Shown here piece by piece: positions 17,550 to 25,269 of a stretch of 64,000 bases of DNA. A program made the translations under genes and the position numbers. The notes under the pieces were generated by a model that worked only from the letters and a program-made list of their open reading frames with translations, did no database searches and was not told the DNA's origin. This stretch comes from Pseudomonas fluorescens (GTDB taxonomy: Bacteria > Pseudomonadota > Gammaproteobacteria > Pseudomonadales > Pseudomonadaceae): the NCBI RefSeq assembly GCF_002022275.1, contig NZ_MSDF01000013.1, positions 284,613 through 348,612 on the forward strand, written 5' to 3'. Numbering within the stretch: the first letter of the stretch is position 1; each line of letters begins with the position of its first letter.

Positions 17550-17640
17550 GCTATCGCGGGCAAGCCCGCTCCCACAGGGGGAATGCGTTTCAACAGGGAA
17601 ATGCCATTCAAATGTGGGAGCGGGCTTGCCCGCGATAGCG
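17550..17640. repeat. REPIN (two inverted REP sequences)
   Basis: Two near-perfect inverted REP arms face each other: CTATCGCGGGCAAGCCCGCT at 17551 and AGCGGGCTTGCCCGCGATAG ending near 17639, with about 50 bases of spacer. Each arm is itself palindromic (GCGGGC...GCCCGC). The element sits between the convergent ybhN and hydrolase genes. It is a typical intact REPIN of the P. fluorescens group, mobilised in trans by a RAYT transposase that is not in this window. Confidence 0.9.
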
Positions 17641-17657
17641 GTCTAGAGAGCTGCACA

Positions 17658-18413
17658 TTATTGAGACTGGATAATGCTCAACCGCTCACCCACCACCATC
17701 TCGGTAATCCAGTCCACCAAAATCGAGGTGTATGCCTGCTGCGACACCGGGTCACTCAATGAATGGTCCGCCCCATCGATAATCCGGTGAGTCAGCGAAT
17801 GCGTCTGCTGGCACGCCGCGCGGTAGCTCATGATCGTGGCATGGGGCACGTGGTCGTCAGTCTCCGATTCGACGATCAGCACATCACCCGTAAACGCCGA
17901 GCAAGCGTGCAACGCGCGGTTGGTCTCGGCGTGCACCAGTGTGCCGCGGTAATCCATCAAGTCAGCTTTATCCAGGTCGCGCTTGGGCTTGAGCCATTCC
18001 TGATCGCGGTACAACGCCGGCACACGCAGCGCCAGCCAGCGCACCGGGCGCAATGAGGTGAGAATCGCCGCCAGATAGCCGCCGTAACTGGTGCCCACCA
18101 CCGCCACCGCCGAGGTGTCGATGGCCGGGTGCGACAGCAAGCGATCGTAGGCGGCCAACAGGTCACGCAGGTTGTCTTCGCGGGTCACACGGTTGAGCGG
18201 AATACCGGTGCCGGCGTGGCCGCGCAGGTCGAAGGTCAGGCACACGCAACCGAGCCCGGCGATGCCTTTGGCGCGTTCCAGGTCGCGCTCCTGGCTGCCG
18301 CCCCAGCCGTGCACAAATAACACCCCGGGTACTTTGGATTTGGGGCTCAGAAAGGTGCCACTCATTTGCTCGTCGTCTATGTCGATCGCAATGCTTTCGC
18401 TTCTAGCCGTCAT
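17658..18413 (-). CDS. Alpha/beta hydrolase
   Basis: A 251-residue serine hydrolase. The oxyanion region is VHGWGG, the nucleophile elbow GTSYGG lies near residue 108, the acid is in the ESETDDHVP stretch (about 205) and the base is the His in IDGADHSL (about 228), a complete catalytic triad. It resembles prolyl-oligopeptidase-type or acyl-esterase proteins; the substrate is unknown. There is no signal peptide, so it is cytoplasmic. Its start overlaps the end of the DUF3182 gene by 11 bases, and the two are probably expressed together and may act in one process. Confidence 0.88.
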   Translation of the reverse strand: MTARSESIAIDIDDEQMSGTFLSPKSKVPGVLFVHGWGGSQERDLERAKGIAGLGCVCLTFDLRGHAGTGIPLNRVTREDNLRDLLAAYDRLLSHPAIDTSAVAVVGTSYGGYLAAILTSLRPVRWLALRVPALYRDQEWLKPKRDLDKADLMDYRGTLVHAETNRALHACSAFTGDVLIVESETDDHVPHATIMSYRAACQQTHSLTHRIIDGADHSLSDPVSQQAYTSILVDWITEMVVGERLSIIQSQ

Positions 18414-19512
18414 AAGATTTAACCGTCACGTACTTGAGAAGAAAGTCGCTGTTTTCCGCGGGGCCGCGATACACCTCAATGGCATCCGCCGGCAGCGCCT
18501 GGTCTACGTAGGTTTCCACCGAAGACACATGGATCGCACGCAGCCCCGGGTGGTTGATAAAACTTTGCAGCGCCGCGACTTCCGCGCTGCTGGCCCCGCC
18601 CATGCGCCAGGACTGCTCGAGCACACCGCTGCGGCGCTGGCCGTTGCTGTCCAGGCCCTGGGCAATGTCGTAGTTGCGCCGCGACGCGTAGAAACCGGGG
18701 TAGGCTTCATCGGCCGCCGTGTCGAAGACTTGGGCTTGCTCAATGGCTTCGCGCACATCGTCAGGCAAATCGAGCTTCAACAGGTTTGCGTAGCCGCCGG
18801 GTACCACCAGCAGGTCTGAGCCGCCGTAGACGTCTTCGCCCTGCCCGTCTTTTGTCAGGTATTGCTCGCCGCAGTAACTGAACACGTGATCGCCGATAAA
18901 ACTCTGGCCGACGCTGTGGGTGATCACGTCGTGCAGGTCCTGCTCCAGCACCACGCCGTCACTGAACAACTGCGCCGCGTCCGGGCGCGCCAGTACGGCT
19001 TCGAATTCGTCGAGGCTGTGGATAACTTGCTGGCCACGCCCGGCGCAGGCGTGCACGGGTTTCAGGCGGATTGGCCCGCTGTAGAGCAGACGCGTGGCAG
19101 CGGGCAACGCGTCTTCAAGGGCGAATACGCTCAGACCGTCGAGCACCACGCTGCGTACGCGCTCGCCGAACAGCGGCGACCAACCTTCGGGCGCTGTCGC
19201 TTCAGGGCTCAGCAGGCCATGGCTGATGGCTTTGGTGCAGATAAAGTCGTGATCGACATAGCCGCCCCACAGGTCTTGCGGGCCATTGATATTAAGTTCA
19301 CGGGCCTGGTGCAAGCCGACCAGTGTTTGGGTGGGGAGCAGGTACAGGTCGCGCCCGGCATGCTTTTGCGGGTCGTAACTGCCGCCGAACTTCAGGCCGA
19401 GGATCTGCGCCAGCCAGCGCGCGAGTGCGCGGTTGGTTTCGACTTCATGTTGCGGCGCGCCCTCGCGGGTGGAGTGAGCGACGACCAGTTTCTTGCGTTG
19501 AGTCGGGGTCAT
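18403..19512 (-). CDS. DUF3182 family protein (ATP-grasp-like)
   Basis: A 369-residue protein of the DUF3182 family. Segments such as RLLYSGPIRLKPVHACAGRG (a Lys and a Gly-rich loop), VVLEQDLHD and a late acidic/Asn region look like an ATP-grasp fold, which makes amide or ester bonds using ATP. This is inferred from pattern, since no activity is established for the family as far as I know. It is soluble and cytoplasmic. It is the first gene of a two-gene operon with the overlapping hydrolase, so a ligase and hydrolase pair acting on one small molecule is a fair hypothesis. The region upstream (19513-19683) holds an inverted repeat near 19657-19681. Confidence 0.8.
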   Translation of the reverse strand: MTPTQRKKLVVAHSTREGAPQHEVETNRALARWLAQILGLKFGGSYDPQKHAGRDLYLLPTQTLVGLHQARELNINGPQDLWGGYVDHDFICTKAISHGLLSPEATAPEGWSPLFGERVRSVVLDGLSVFALEDALPAATRLLYSGPIRLKPVHACAGRGQQVIHSLDEFEAVLARPDAAQLFSDGVVLEQDLHDVITHSVGQSFIGDHVFSYCGEQYLTKDGQGEDVYGGSDLLVVPGGYANLLKLDLPDDVREAIEQAQVFDTAADEAYPGFYASRRNYDIAQGLDSNGQRRSGVLEQSWRMGGASSAEVAALQSFINHPGLRAIHVSSVETYVDQALPADAIEVYRGPAENSDFLLKYVTVKSYDG

Positions 19513-19683
19513 ACGTCCCCCTTGGCTTTCCTGCCATGAGTGTAGACCGAAGGTTGCAGGGATCAGGCCAGCACACGTCTGCAGAGGATGGTTTTAAAAT
19601 CAACCGGTTGCGATAAAAACGATGGCAGTTAGCCTGCTTTATTCTGCACGACGCCGCTGTAAACGCGCGGCGTTCTGCACGAT

Positions 19684-20643
19684 TTACACGCCAAAGCGAC
19701 TGCGATAATCACTGGGTGCCAGGCCCGTGATTTTTTTGAAGGTGGCGCGAAAGGCACTGGGGTCCTGGTAACCGACTGTCCAGGCAATGTGGTCGATAGT
19801 GCCGTTGGTGAACTCCAGCATTTGTCGCGCCTTGCCCACCCGCAGATGTTGGCAGTACTCGGTGGGCTTCAAGCCGGTTGCACTCCGAAAGCGCCGCAGA
19901 AACGTGCGCTCTTCCAGGCCCGCCTCTTGCGCCATCGCCGCCACAGAAACATCCACCGCGCCGCTGGCCTGTAACCAATGCTGCACCTTTAGAATCGCGC
20001 CATCGCCATGCCCGAGGATTGGCGCAAAGTTGCTGCCGCACCGGCTCGCGCTGCCGCTGTGCTCAATCACCAGAAAACGCGCGGTGTCGGCGGCGAGGCT
20101 CGGCCCCATCAGGCGGTCGACCAGCCGCAGGCCCAATTCGGACCAGGCCATCAGCCCGGCAGTGGTGATCAGGTCGCCGTCATCAACAATCGGTTTATCT
20201 GCCTCCAGGCGCACGGCCGGGTAGCGCGCGGCGAAATAGTCGGCGGACGACCAGTGCGTCGTGGCGCTGCGCCCATCCAGCAGGCCGCTGCGCGCCAGCA
20301 TGATCGAGCCGATGCATACGCCGCCGAGCACCGTGCCCGCTGCGTGTTTCTCGCGGATCCATTCAAGCAAAGCAGGCGGCGCCTGATCTTCGGTGAACTC
20401 GCCAATGGAGGGTGGCACCAGCAGCGCCATCATGGGCTGTTCCGGGCCAGGGTGGCTGTCGAATACGCGCGTTGGAATACCCTGACCATCCACCTGCCAG
20501 TGGCTGACCCGCAGCATAGGCAGTTGCGCAGATTGATGCTCGGCGGCGATCCGGTTGGCCACGCCGAACAGGTCGGTCAAGCCATGCACGGCGGCCAATT
20601 GCGCCCCCTGATAGATCAATACCCCCAGCTCAACAACCGCCAT
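19684..20643 (-). CDS. GlxA-family transcriptional regulator (DJ-1/PfpI plus AraC HTH)
   Basis: A 319-residue regulator. The N-terminal DJ-1/PfpI-like domain (about 1-185) includes the nucleophile-elbow-like GGVCIGSIML with its Cys and TTHWSSADYFAARYP. The C-terminal AraC double helix-turn-helix (about 215-315) has VAAMAQEAGLEERTFLRRF and the signature IDHIAWTVGYQDPSAFRATFKKITGLAPSDYR in pieces. I start it at the ATG at 20643 (MAVVELGVL); a longer frame to 20679 is not supported. It is divergent from the isochorismatase-like gene 96 bases away, which is a likely target. The ligand is unknown; relatives respond to choline-derived compounds, arginine or other amines. Confidence 0.9.
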   Translation of the reverse strand: MAVVELGVLIYQGAQLAAVHGLTDLFGVANRIAAEHQSAQLPMLRVSHWQVDGQGIPTRVFDSHPGPEQPMMALLVPPSIGEFTEDQAPPALLEWIREKHAAGTVLGGVCIGSIMLARSGLLDGRSATTHWSSADYFAARYPAVRLEADKPIVDDGDLITTAGLMAWSELGLRLVDRLMGPSLAADTARFLVIEHSGSASRCGSNFAPILGHGDGAILKVQHWLQASGAVDVSVAAMAQEAGLEERTFLRRFRSATGLKPTEYCQHLRVGKARQMLEFTNGTIDHIAWTVGYQDPSAFRATFKKITGLAPSDYRSRFGV

Positions 20644-20739
20644 TGTCAGTTTTCCCCCTGTTATTGTCGGTGCAGCCAATCCCCGGTGTTAACGCCAGCT
20701 AACATACTGGACCCATCAACCCATCACGAGGCAACACAC

Positions 20740-21303
20740 ATGGCCAAGCAAGCGCTCATCCTAATCGATATCCAGAACGACTACTTCCCTCAGGGCAAAT
20801 GGCCACTTAACGGTGTGGAAGCGGCGGCAGACAAAGCCGCGCAGGTGTTGCAGGCCTTTCGTCAGGCGGGCAAGCCGGTGATTCATGTGCGCCATGAGTT
20901 CACCTCCGAGGACGCACCGTTTTTTACGCCGGGCTCTGAAGGCGCGCACCTGCATCACAAGGTGCTGAATGAAGGCAGTGAGCCGGTTGTGCTTAAACAT
21001 TTCGTAAACGCGTTTCGCGAAACAAATCTGCGTGAGTTGCTGGAACAGCGCGCAATCACCGACGTGGTGGTGGTCGGCAGCATGAGCCATATGTGTATCG
21101 ATGCCGTGGTGCGGGCGGCGGCGGACCTGGGGTACAAGGTCACCGTCATCCATGACGCCTGCGCAACGCGCGACCTGGAATTCAACGGGCAGGTAATCCC
21201 GGCCGCGCAGGCGCATGCGGCTTATATGGCATCGCTGGGGTTTGGGTACGCTGAAGTGGTGTCGGCGGATGAATACCTGACGACGCAAGCGGCGGCGGCT
21301 TGA
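20740..21303 (+). CDS. Isochorismatase-like cysteine hydrolase
   Basis: A 187-residue cytoplasmic hydrolase of the isochorismatase superfamily. The catalytic triad is readable: Asp in LIDIQNDYF (about residue 9), a Lys near 86-87 in VLKHFVNAF, and Cys in GSMSHMCIDA (about 121), which follows the expected cis-peptide. Such enzymes are amidases, nicotinamidases or related; the substrate here is not clear. The ATG at 20740 follows a GAGG ribosome site. The longer in-frame reading upstream of it has no family similarity. It is divergent from the GlxA-type regulator and convergent with tam. Confidence 0.9.
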   Translation: MAKQALILIDIQNDYFPQGKWPLNGVEAAADKAAQVLQAFRQAGKPVIHVRHEFTSEDAPFFTPGSEGAHLHHKVLNEGSEPVVLKHFVNAFRETNLRELLEQRAITDVVVVGSMSHMCIDAVVRAAADLGYKVTVIHDACATRDLEFNGQVIPAAQAHAAYMASLGFGYAEVVSADEYLTTQAAAA

Positions 21304-21324
21304 CCGCCACTTGCTCGGCTGGCT

Positions 21325-22086
21325 TTAGCGGGTAGCAATAATGAACAGGCGCGGGAATGGCAGCAGGACCGTGCCATCAGCCAGAGCCGGGTAGGCCTGG
21401 CTGATCCGCGCCTGATAGTCGCGCAGGAACGCAGCTTTTTCGTCATCGGACAAAGGAGCGAGGAAAGGCCTGAGTGCCGAAGCCTTGAACCACTCGACGA
21501 CCGCCGCATGATCCGCCAGTGGGTGCTGGTAGGTCGTGCGCCACACGTCCACGGTGCTGCAGTGTTTGCTCAACAGCTCGAAGTAGTAGCTCGCGGTGTG
21601 CCGTTCGTTGTGTTTCACCGCACCGATTTTGGCCGACCAAGGGCCATCGGCCGCGACTTCGCGAGCGAGCCGGTGGGCGGGCTCATCGAGGTTGTCCGGG
21701 GTTTGCACGGCCAGCGTACCGCCAGGCGTCAGCTGGTTGACCAAGTGCGGGTACAGCGTGGCGTGGTCCGGCAGCCATTGCAGGGACGCGTTGGCCAGAA
21801 TCACATCGAAAGACTGTGCGGGATTCCAGGCGCCAATATCCGCCAGCTCAAAATTCAGCGCCGGTAGCCGTTTGCGCGCGTCCACCAACATGTCGTCCGA
21901 GCTGTCCATGCCCGTGACGTGCGCGTGAGGAAAGCGCTCAGCCAATACCTCAGTGGAATTGCCCGGGCCGCAGCCCAGATCCACTGCCGTTTTTACTTCG
22001 CTGTTTGGAATCGCCGCCACCAGGTCACGGACGGGACGAGTGCGCTGTTGTTCAAACATCGTGTATTGCTTGGCGGACCAGGTCAT
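21325..22086 (-). CDS. tam: Trans-aconitate 2-methyltransferase
   Basis: A 253-residue S-adenosylmethionine-dependent methyltransferase that monomethylates trans-aconitate, removing an aconitase inhibitor. It starts MTWSAKQYTMFEQQRTRPVRDL, as Tam proteins do. The SAM motif I is VDLGCGPGNSTEVL (about residue 36), followed by GMDSSDDML and ILANASLQWLPDH. Length is that of the family (252 in E. coli). I chose the ATG at 22086 for this reason; an upstream frame to 22170 is spurious. It is divergent from the LysR gene with about 100 bases between, so it may be controlled by it. Confidence 0.93.
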   Translation of the reverse strand: MTWSAKQYTMFEQQRTRPVRDLVAAIPNSEVKTAVDLGCGPGNSTEVLAERFPHAHVTGMDSSDDMLVDARKRLPALNFELADIGAWNPAQSFDVILANASLQWLPDHATLYPHLVNQLTPGGTLAVQTPDNLDEPAHRLAREVAADGPWSAKIGAVKHNERHTASYYFELLSKHCSTVDVWRTTYQHPLADHAAVVEWFKASALRPFLAPLSDDEKAAFLRDYQARISQAYPALADGTVLLPFPRLFIIATR

Positions 22087-22187
22087 CACGGCTTTCCTTC
22101 TTTTTGAGGTTGGGCACAGCCTAAATCTTGTGAGCCATGAGAACAAATGCCAGGATTGGAACCCTCCCATACCTCAAAAGTATTCCT

Positions 22188-23093
22188 ATGTTGGAGCTTC
22201 GCCAGCTTAAAGCCTTTGTCGCGATCGCCGAAGAAGGCTACATCACTCGTGCGGCCGAGCGTTTGGGCATGCAACAACCACCGTTGACGCGGCTGTTGCA
22301 AAGCCTTGAGGCGCAGCTGGGGGTGGTCTTGATGGAGCGCCTGCCCCGTGGCGTGCGCCCTACTACGGCGGGGCTGGCCTTGTTGGAGGAAGCGCGGGCA
22401 TTACTTGCTCAGGCTGAGGGCTTGGCCGATGTGGTGCGCCGCGCCGCCCGGGGGGAGCGCGGGCGCCTGGCGATCGGCTTTACCAGTTCCGCCGCGCTGC
22501 ATCCGTTCGTGCCAGGTGTACTGCGGCTGTTTCGCGAAACGTTTGCAGGCGTGTCGGTGGTGCTGGAGGAAGCCGGTACCGGCGAACTGCTCGACGCTCT
22601 GGTGCATGAGAAACTCGACGCGGCGTTTATCCGTTCCCCACTCAGCGGTACCCAGTCGCTGCACGACGAACCGATTTTGGTGGAGCCCATGTTATTGGCA
22701 TTGCCCACTGACCATCCGCTGGCGACAGACACGGGCGCGCTGCCCCTGGCCGCGCTGGCGAACGAATCCTTTGTGCTTTACCGCCGCCGCGTGGGGCTGG
22801 GGTTGTATGACGCGATTCTGGTGGGCTGCCGTGAAGCCGGGTTCAGCCCGCAGGTCGTCCAGGAAGCACCGCGCATGACAGCAACGTTGAGCCTGGTGGC
22901 GGCGGGCCTCGGCGTGTCAATTGTGCCGGCGTCCATGCAGCGCTTGCGGGGAGACGGCATCGTCTATCGCGAGCTGACGGAGTGCCGCAGCCTGGTCGCG
23001 CCGTTGCATTTGGCGACGCGTGCCGGCGACAGCTCTGCAGTATTGCGCCGGTTCAAGGAGATGGTGATAACGGCGGCGTCGACGGAGGCCTGA
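22188..23093 (+). CDS. LysR-family transcriptional regulator, CatR/BenM-like
   Basis: A 301-residue regulator. The N-terminal winged HTH (1-60) reads MLELRQLKAFVAIAEEG and then AAERLGMQQPPLTRLLQSLE, typical of the CatR/BenM/CbnR branch. The effector domain contains IGFTSSAALHPFVPGVLRLF and ends with residues that resemble aromatic-catabolism regulators. The ATG at 22188 is chosen for family length; an upstream frame to 22137 is not needed. It is divergent from tam, 101 bases apart, which is the classical LysR arrangement, so tam is a candidate target. No aromatic-degradation genes are nearby. Confidence 0.9.
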   Translation: MLELRQLKAFVAIAEEGYITRAAERLGMQQPPLTRLLQSLEAQLGVVLMERLPRGVRPTTAGLALLEEARALLAQAEGLADVVRRAARGERGRLAIGFTSSAALHPFVPGVLRLFRETFAGVSVVLEEAGTGELLDALVHEKLDAAFIRSPLSGTQSLHDEPILVEPMLLALPTDHPLATDTGALPLAALANESFVLYRRRVGLGLYDAILVGCREAGFSPQVVQEAPRMTATLSLVAAGLGVSIVPASMQRLRGDGIVYRELTECRSLVAPLHLATRAGDSSAVLRRFKEMVITAASTEA

Positions 23094-23103
23094 ATCCAGG
23101 CAA

Positions 23104-23140
23104 TAAAAAACCCCCGAGGCTTGAGCCATCGGGGGTTTGC
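23104..23140 (-). terminator. Terminator after ssb
   Basis: A stem of CCCCCGA and TCGGGGG closes a loop of about 13 bases. On the minus strand it is followed by TTTTTT, so it ends the MFS-ssb transcript. On the plus strand the T-run is short (TTT), so it may weakly stop the LysR transcript as well. Confidence 0.85.
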
Positions 23141-23159
23141 ACGTTCCGGGGGTGAGACC

Positions 23160-23687
23160 TTAGAACGGGATATCGTCATCAAAGCTGTCGAAATCCGGAG
23201 CCGGCTGTGGAGCAGCCTGTTGCGGAGCCGGCGCCTGACGCGACTGTTGCGGTGCCGATTGCTGCGGACGCGGAGCCTGCTGGCGTGGAGCCGGAGCGGA
23301 CTGCTGGTAGTTGTTGCCCCCGCCTTGTTGGTCGCCCTGCTGTGGACGGCCGCCCAGCAGCTGCATGGTGCCTTGCATGTCGACCACGATTTCAGTGGTG
23401 TAACGCTTGATGCCGTCTTTTTCCCACTCGCGGGTTTGCAGCTTGCCTTCGATGTAGACCTGCGAACCTTTGCGCAGGTACTCACCGGCGATTTCTGCAA
23501 CCTTGCCGAACATCGACACACGGTGCCATTCGGTTTTCTCGACCTTCTGGCCGGTTTGCTTGTCGGTCCACTGTTCGCTGGTCGCCAGACTCAGGTTGGT
23601 CACGGCGTTACCGTTAGGCAAGTAGCGAACTTCGGGATCCTGGCCGCATGTACCGACCAATATGACTTTGTTAACCCCACGGGCCAT
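23160..23687 (-). CDS. ssb: Single-stranded DNA-binding protein
   Basis: A 175-residue tetrameric protein that coats single-stranded DNA in replication, repair and recombination. The OB-fold covers about residues 1-110 ([22 protein letters not shown], with the usual VNKVILVG start). A disordered Gln/Pro/Ala/Gly-rich linker follows, then the acidic tip [11 protein letters not shown] that recruits partner proteins. Length is usual for Pseudomonas. It lies only nine bases after the MFS gene on the same strand, so it is probably read from an upstream promoter near the uvrA divergence, where a LexA-box-like site exists. Confidence 0.98.
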   Translation of the reverse strand: MARGVNKVILVGTCGQDPEVRYLPNGNAVTNLSLATSEQWTDKQTGQKVEKTEWHRVSMFGKVAEIAGEYLRKGSQVYIEGKLQTREWEKDGIKRYTTEIVVDMQGTMQLLGGRPQQGDQQGGGNNYQQSAPAPRQQAPRPQQSAPQQSRQAPAPQQAAPQPAPDFDSFDDDIPF

Positions 23688-23696
23688 AACGTTCTC

Positions 23697-25091
23697 CTAG
23701 GCTGGGCGCGCTGTCGGCACTGGGTTGACCAGTTGCTCAAGCGTCGCGCGATCCAATAATTCGGTGTCCAATTTGATGTAAATCGCAGCTTCTTCTGCGA
23801 TCACTACAGCGTCCGTTACTCCAACGACGGCCTTCAGGCGCTCGACCAAGCCAGCTTCGCGAATGGCTTCGGGCGACAATGGCAGGCGCAGGCTTGTGAC
23901 GTACGGAGGTTCGCGCATGGTAACAGCAAAGGCCAGCCAAAGTGCAGCCAGCCCGGCGCATCCGAGGAAGACAACCGACAAACCGCCATGCTGGAACATC
24001 CAGCCGCCCATGATGCCGCCAAGCGCCGAACCGAGGAACTGGCTGGTGGAATACACCCCCATCGCCGTGCCCTTGCCGCCGGCCGGTGAAACTTTACTGA
24101 TCAGCGACGGCAGTGAAGCCTCCAGCAGGTTGAACGCGGTGAAGAACACCACCGTGCCGATTACCAGTGCCCGCAGGGTGTCGCCGAACTGCCAGAAGAA
24201 TAGCTCAGTGAGCATCAATGTCGCGACGGCGCCGAGCAGAACTCGTTTCATTTTGCGTTTCTTCTCGCCGTAGATGATGAACGGGATCATGGCGAAGAAC
24301 GAAACCAGCAGCGCGGTCAGATAGACCCACCAGTGCTGTTCCTTGGGCAGGCCGGCTTTTTGTACCAGGGCCAGGGGCAAGGCGACGAAGCTGCACATCA
24401 GCATCGCGTGTAATACGAAGATACCTAAATCCAGGCGCAGCAGGTCCGGATGCTTGAGCGTCGGCAGCAAGGCTTTGCGTGCGACGCCGGACTCGCGGTG
24501 CTGCAACGTGCCGGTCGAACGCGGCACCATAAAAGCAACGATCACGATACCGAACAGCGCCATGCCGCCGGTGGCCAGGAACAAGCCGTGCAAACCAAAC
24601 GCGCGGGTCAGCAAGGGGCCGACCACCATGGCCACGGCAAACGACAGGCCGATGGTCATGCCGATCATGGCCATGGCCTTGGTGCGATGTTGTTCGCGGG
24701 TCAGGTCCGAGAGCAGCGCCATCACGGCGGCGGAAATCGCGCCCGCGCCTTGCAGGACGCGCCCGGCGATCACGCCCCAGATCGAGTCGGACTGCGCAGC
24801 GAGTACGCTGCCGAGAGCGAACACGATCAGCCCAAGGTAGATCACCGGACGACGGCCGATGCGGTCGGAAATGATCCCGAATGGAATCTGGAAAAGTGCC
24901 TGGGTCAGGCCATAGGCGCCAATGGCGAGGCCGATCAGGGCGGGGGTTGCGCCCGCGAGATCCATGCCATAGGTCGCCAGTACCGGCAACACCATAAACA
25001 TGCCAAGCATACGGAAGGCGAACACCAGGGCCAGACCGCTTGCTGCTCGGGTCTCGCCGCTACTCATGCGTTCGCTGTGGGGATCGTGCAT
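23697..25091 (-). CDS. MFS transporter with C-terminal YAM-like domain (YajR family)
   Basis: A 464-residue inner-membrane transporter with 12 transmembrane segments. The MFS signature A is [16 protein letters not shown] in the first cytoplasmic loop (about 72-88). After the last helix a small soluble domain (about 395-455, [23 protein letters not shown]) has the beta-alpha-beta pattern of the YAM domain of E. coli YajR, a ferredoxin-like fold. The substrate is unknown. In other pseudomonads a gene of this kind stands between ssb and uvrA, as here. It is read toward ssb with a nine-base gap and is divergent from uvrA. An alternative start (MSSGETRA) eight codons in is possible. Confidence 0.92.
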   Translation of the reverse strand: MHDPHSERMSSGETRAASGLALVFAFRMLGMFMVLPVLATYGMDLAGATPALIGLAIGAYGLTQALFQIPFGIISDRIGRRPVIYLGLIVFALGSVLAAQSDSIWGVIAGRVLQGAGAISAAVMALLSDLTREQHRTKAMAMIGMTIGLSFAVAMVVGPLLTRAFGLHGLFLATGGMALFGIVIVAFMVPRSTGTLQHRESGVARKALLPTLKHPDLLRLDLGIFVLHAMLMCSFVALPLALVQKAGLPKEQHWWVYLTALLVSFFAMIPFIIYGEKKRKMKRVLLGAVATLMLTELFFWQFGDTLRALVIGTVVFFTAFNLLEASLPSLISKVSPAGGKGTAMGVYSTSQFLGSALGGIMGGWMFQHGGLSVVFLGCAGLAALWLAFAVTMREPPYVTSLRLPLSPEAIREAGLVERLKAVVGVTDAVVIAEEAAIYIKLDTELLDRATLEQLVNPVPTARPA

Positions 25092-25203
25092 GGAAAAACC
25101 TCGTGTGAACCGGCGGCGATTCTACCAGTCCCATCGATTGAGAGGGTATATGCGGCGCTTTGCCGCGCAGCTTTCATGTAAGGCTGCACCCGGCACTTTG
25201 ACA

Positions 25204-25219
25204 GTGTATATTCATCCAG
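25204..25219. promoter_or_regulatory. LexA (SOS) box-like site upstream of uvrA
   Basis: GTGTATATTCATCCAG lies 51 bases before the uvrA start. The well-known E. coli uvrA SOS box is CTGTATATTCATTCAG; this differs at two positions. A TTGACA overlaps its left side (25198-25203) and TATACT (25230-25235) lies downstream, but their 26-base spacing is too long for one standard promoter, so the exact -35/-10 pair is unresolved. The site is placed to repress both uvrA and the divergent MFS-ssb operon. Confidence 0.75.
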
Positions 25220-25269
25220 TCTTTAGCCGTATACTCCTGCATTATTTACGCCCGCCGTGCGAGGCCATC

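Noticed and set aside
19657..19681. Inverted repeat CGACGCCGC...GCGGCGT as a terminator
   Set aside because: It has no T-run on either strand and lies between two same-strand genes (upstream of DUF3182's neighbour glxA end), so its role stays unclear.
20008..20739. N-terminal extension of the isochorismatase-like gene
   Set aside because: It lies antisense to the GlxA-type regulator; the enzyme fold begins at MAKQALILIDIQ at 20740.
25000..25269. N-terminal extension of uvrA upstream of the TTG
   Set aside because: It would run through the divergent promoter and the LexA-like box, and UvrA proteins begin at the [13 protein letters not shown] stretch.
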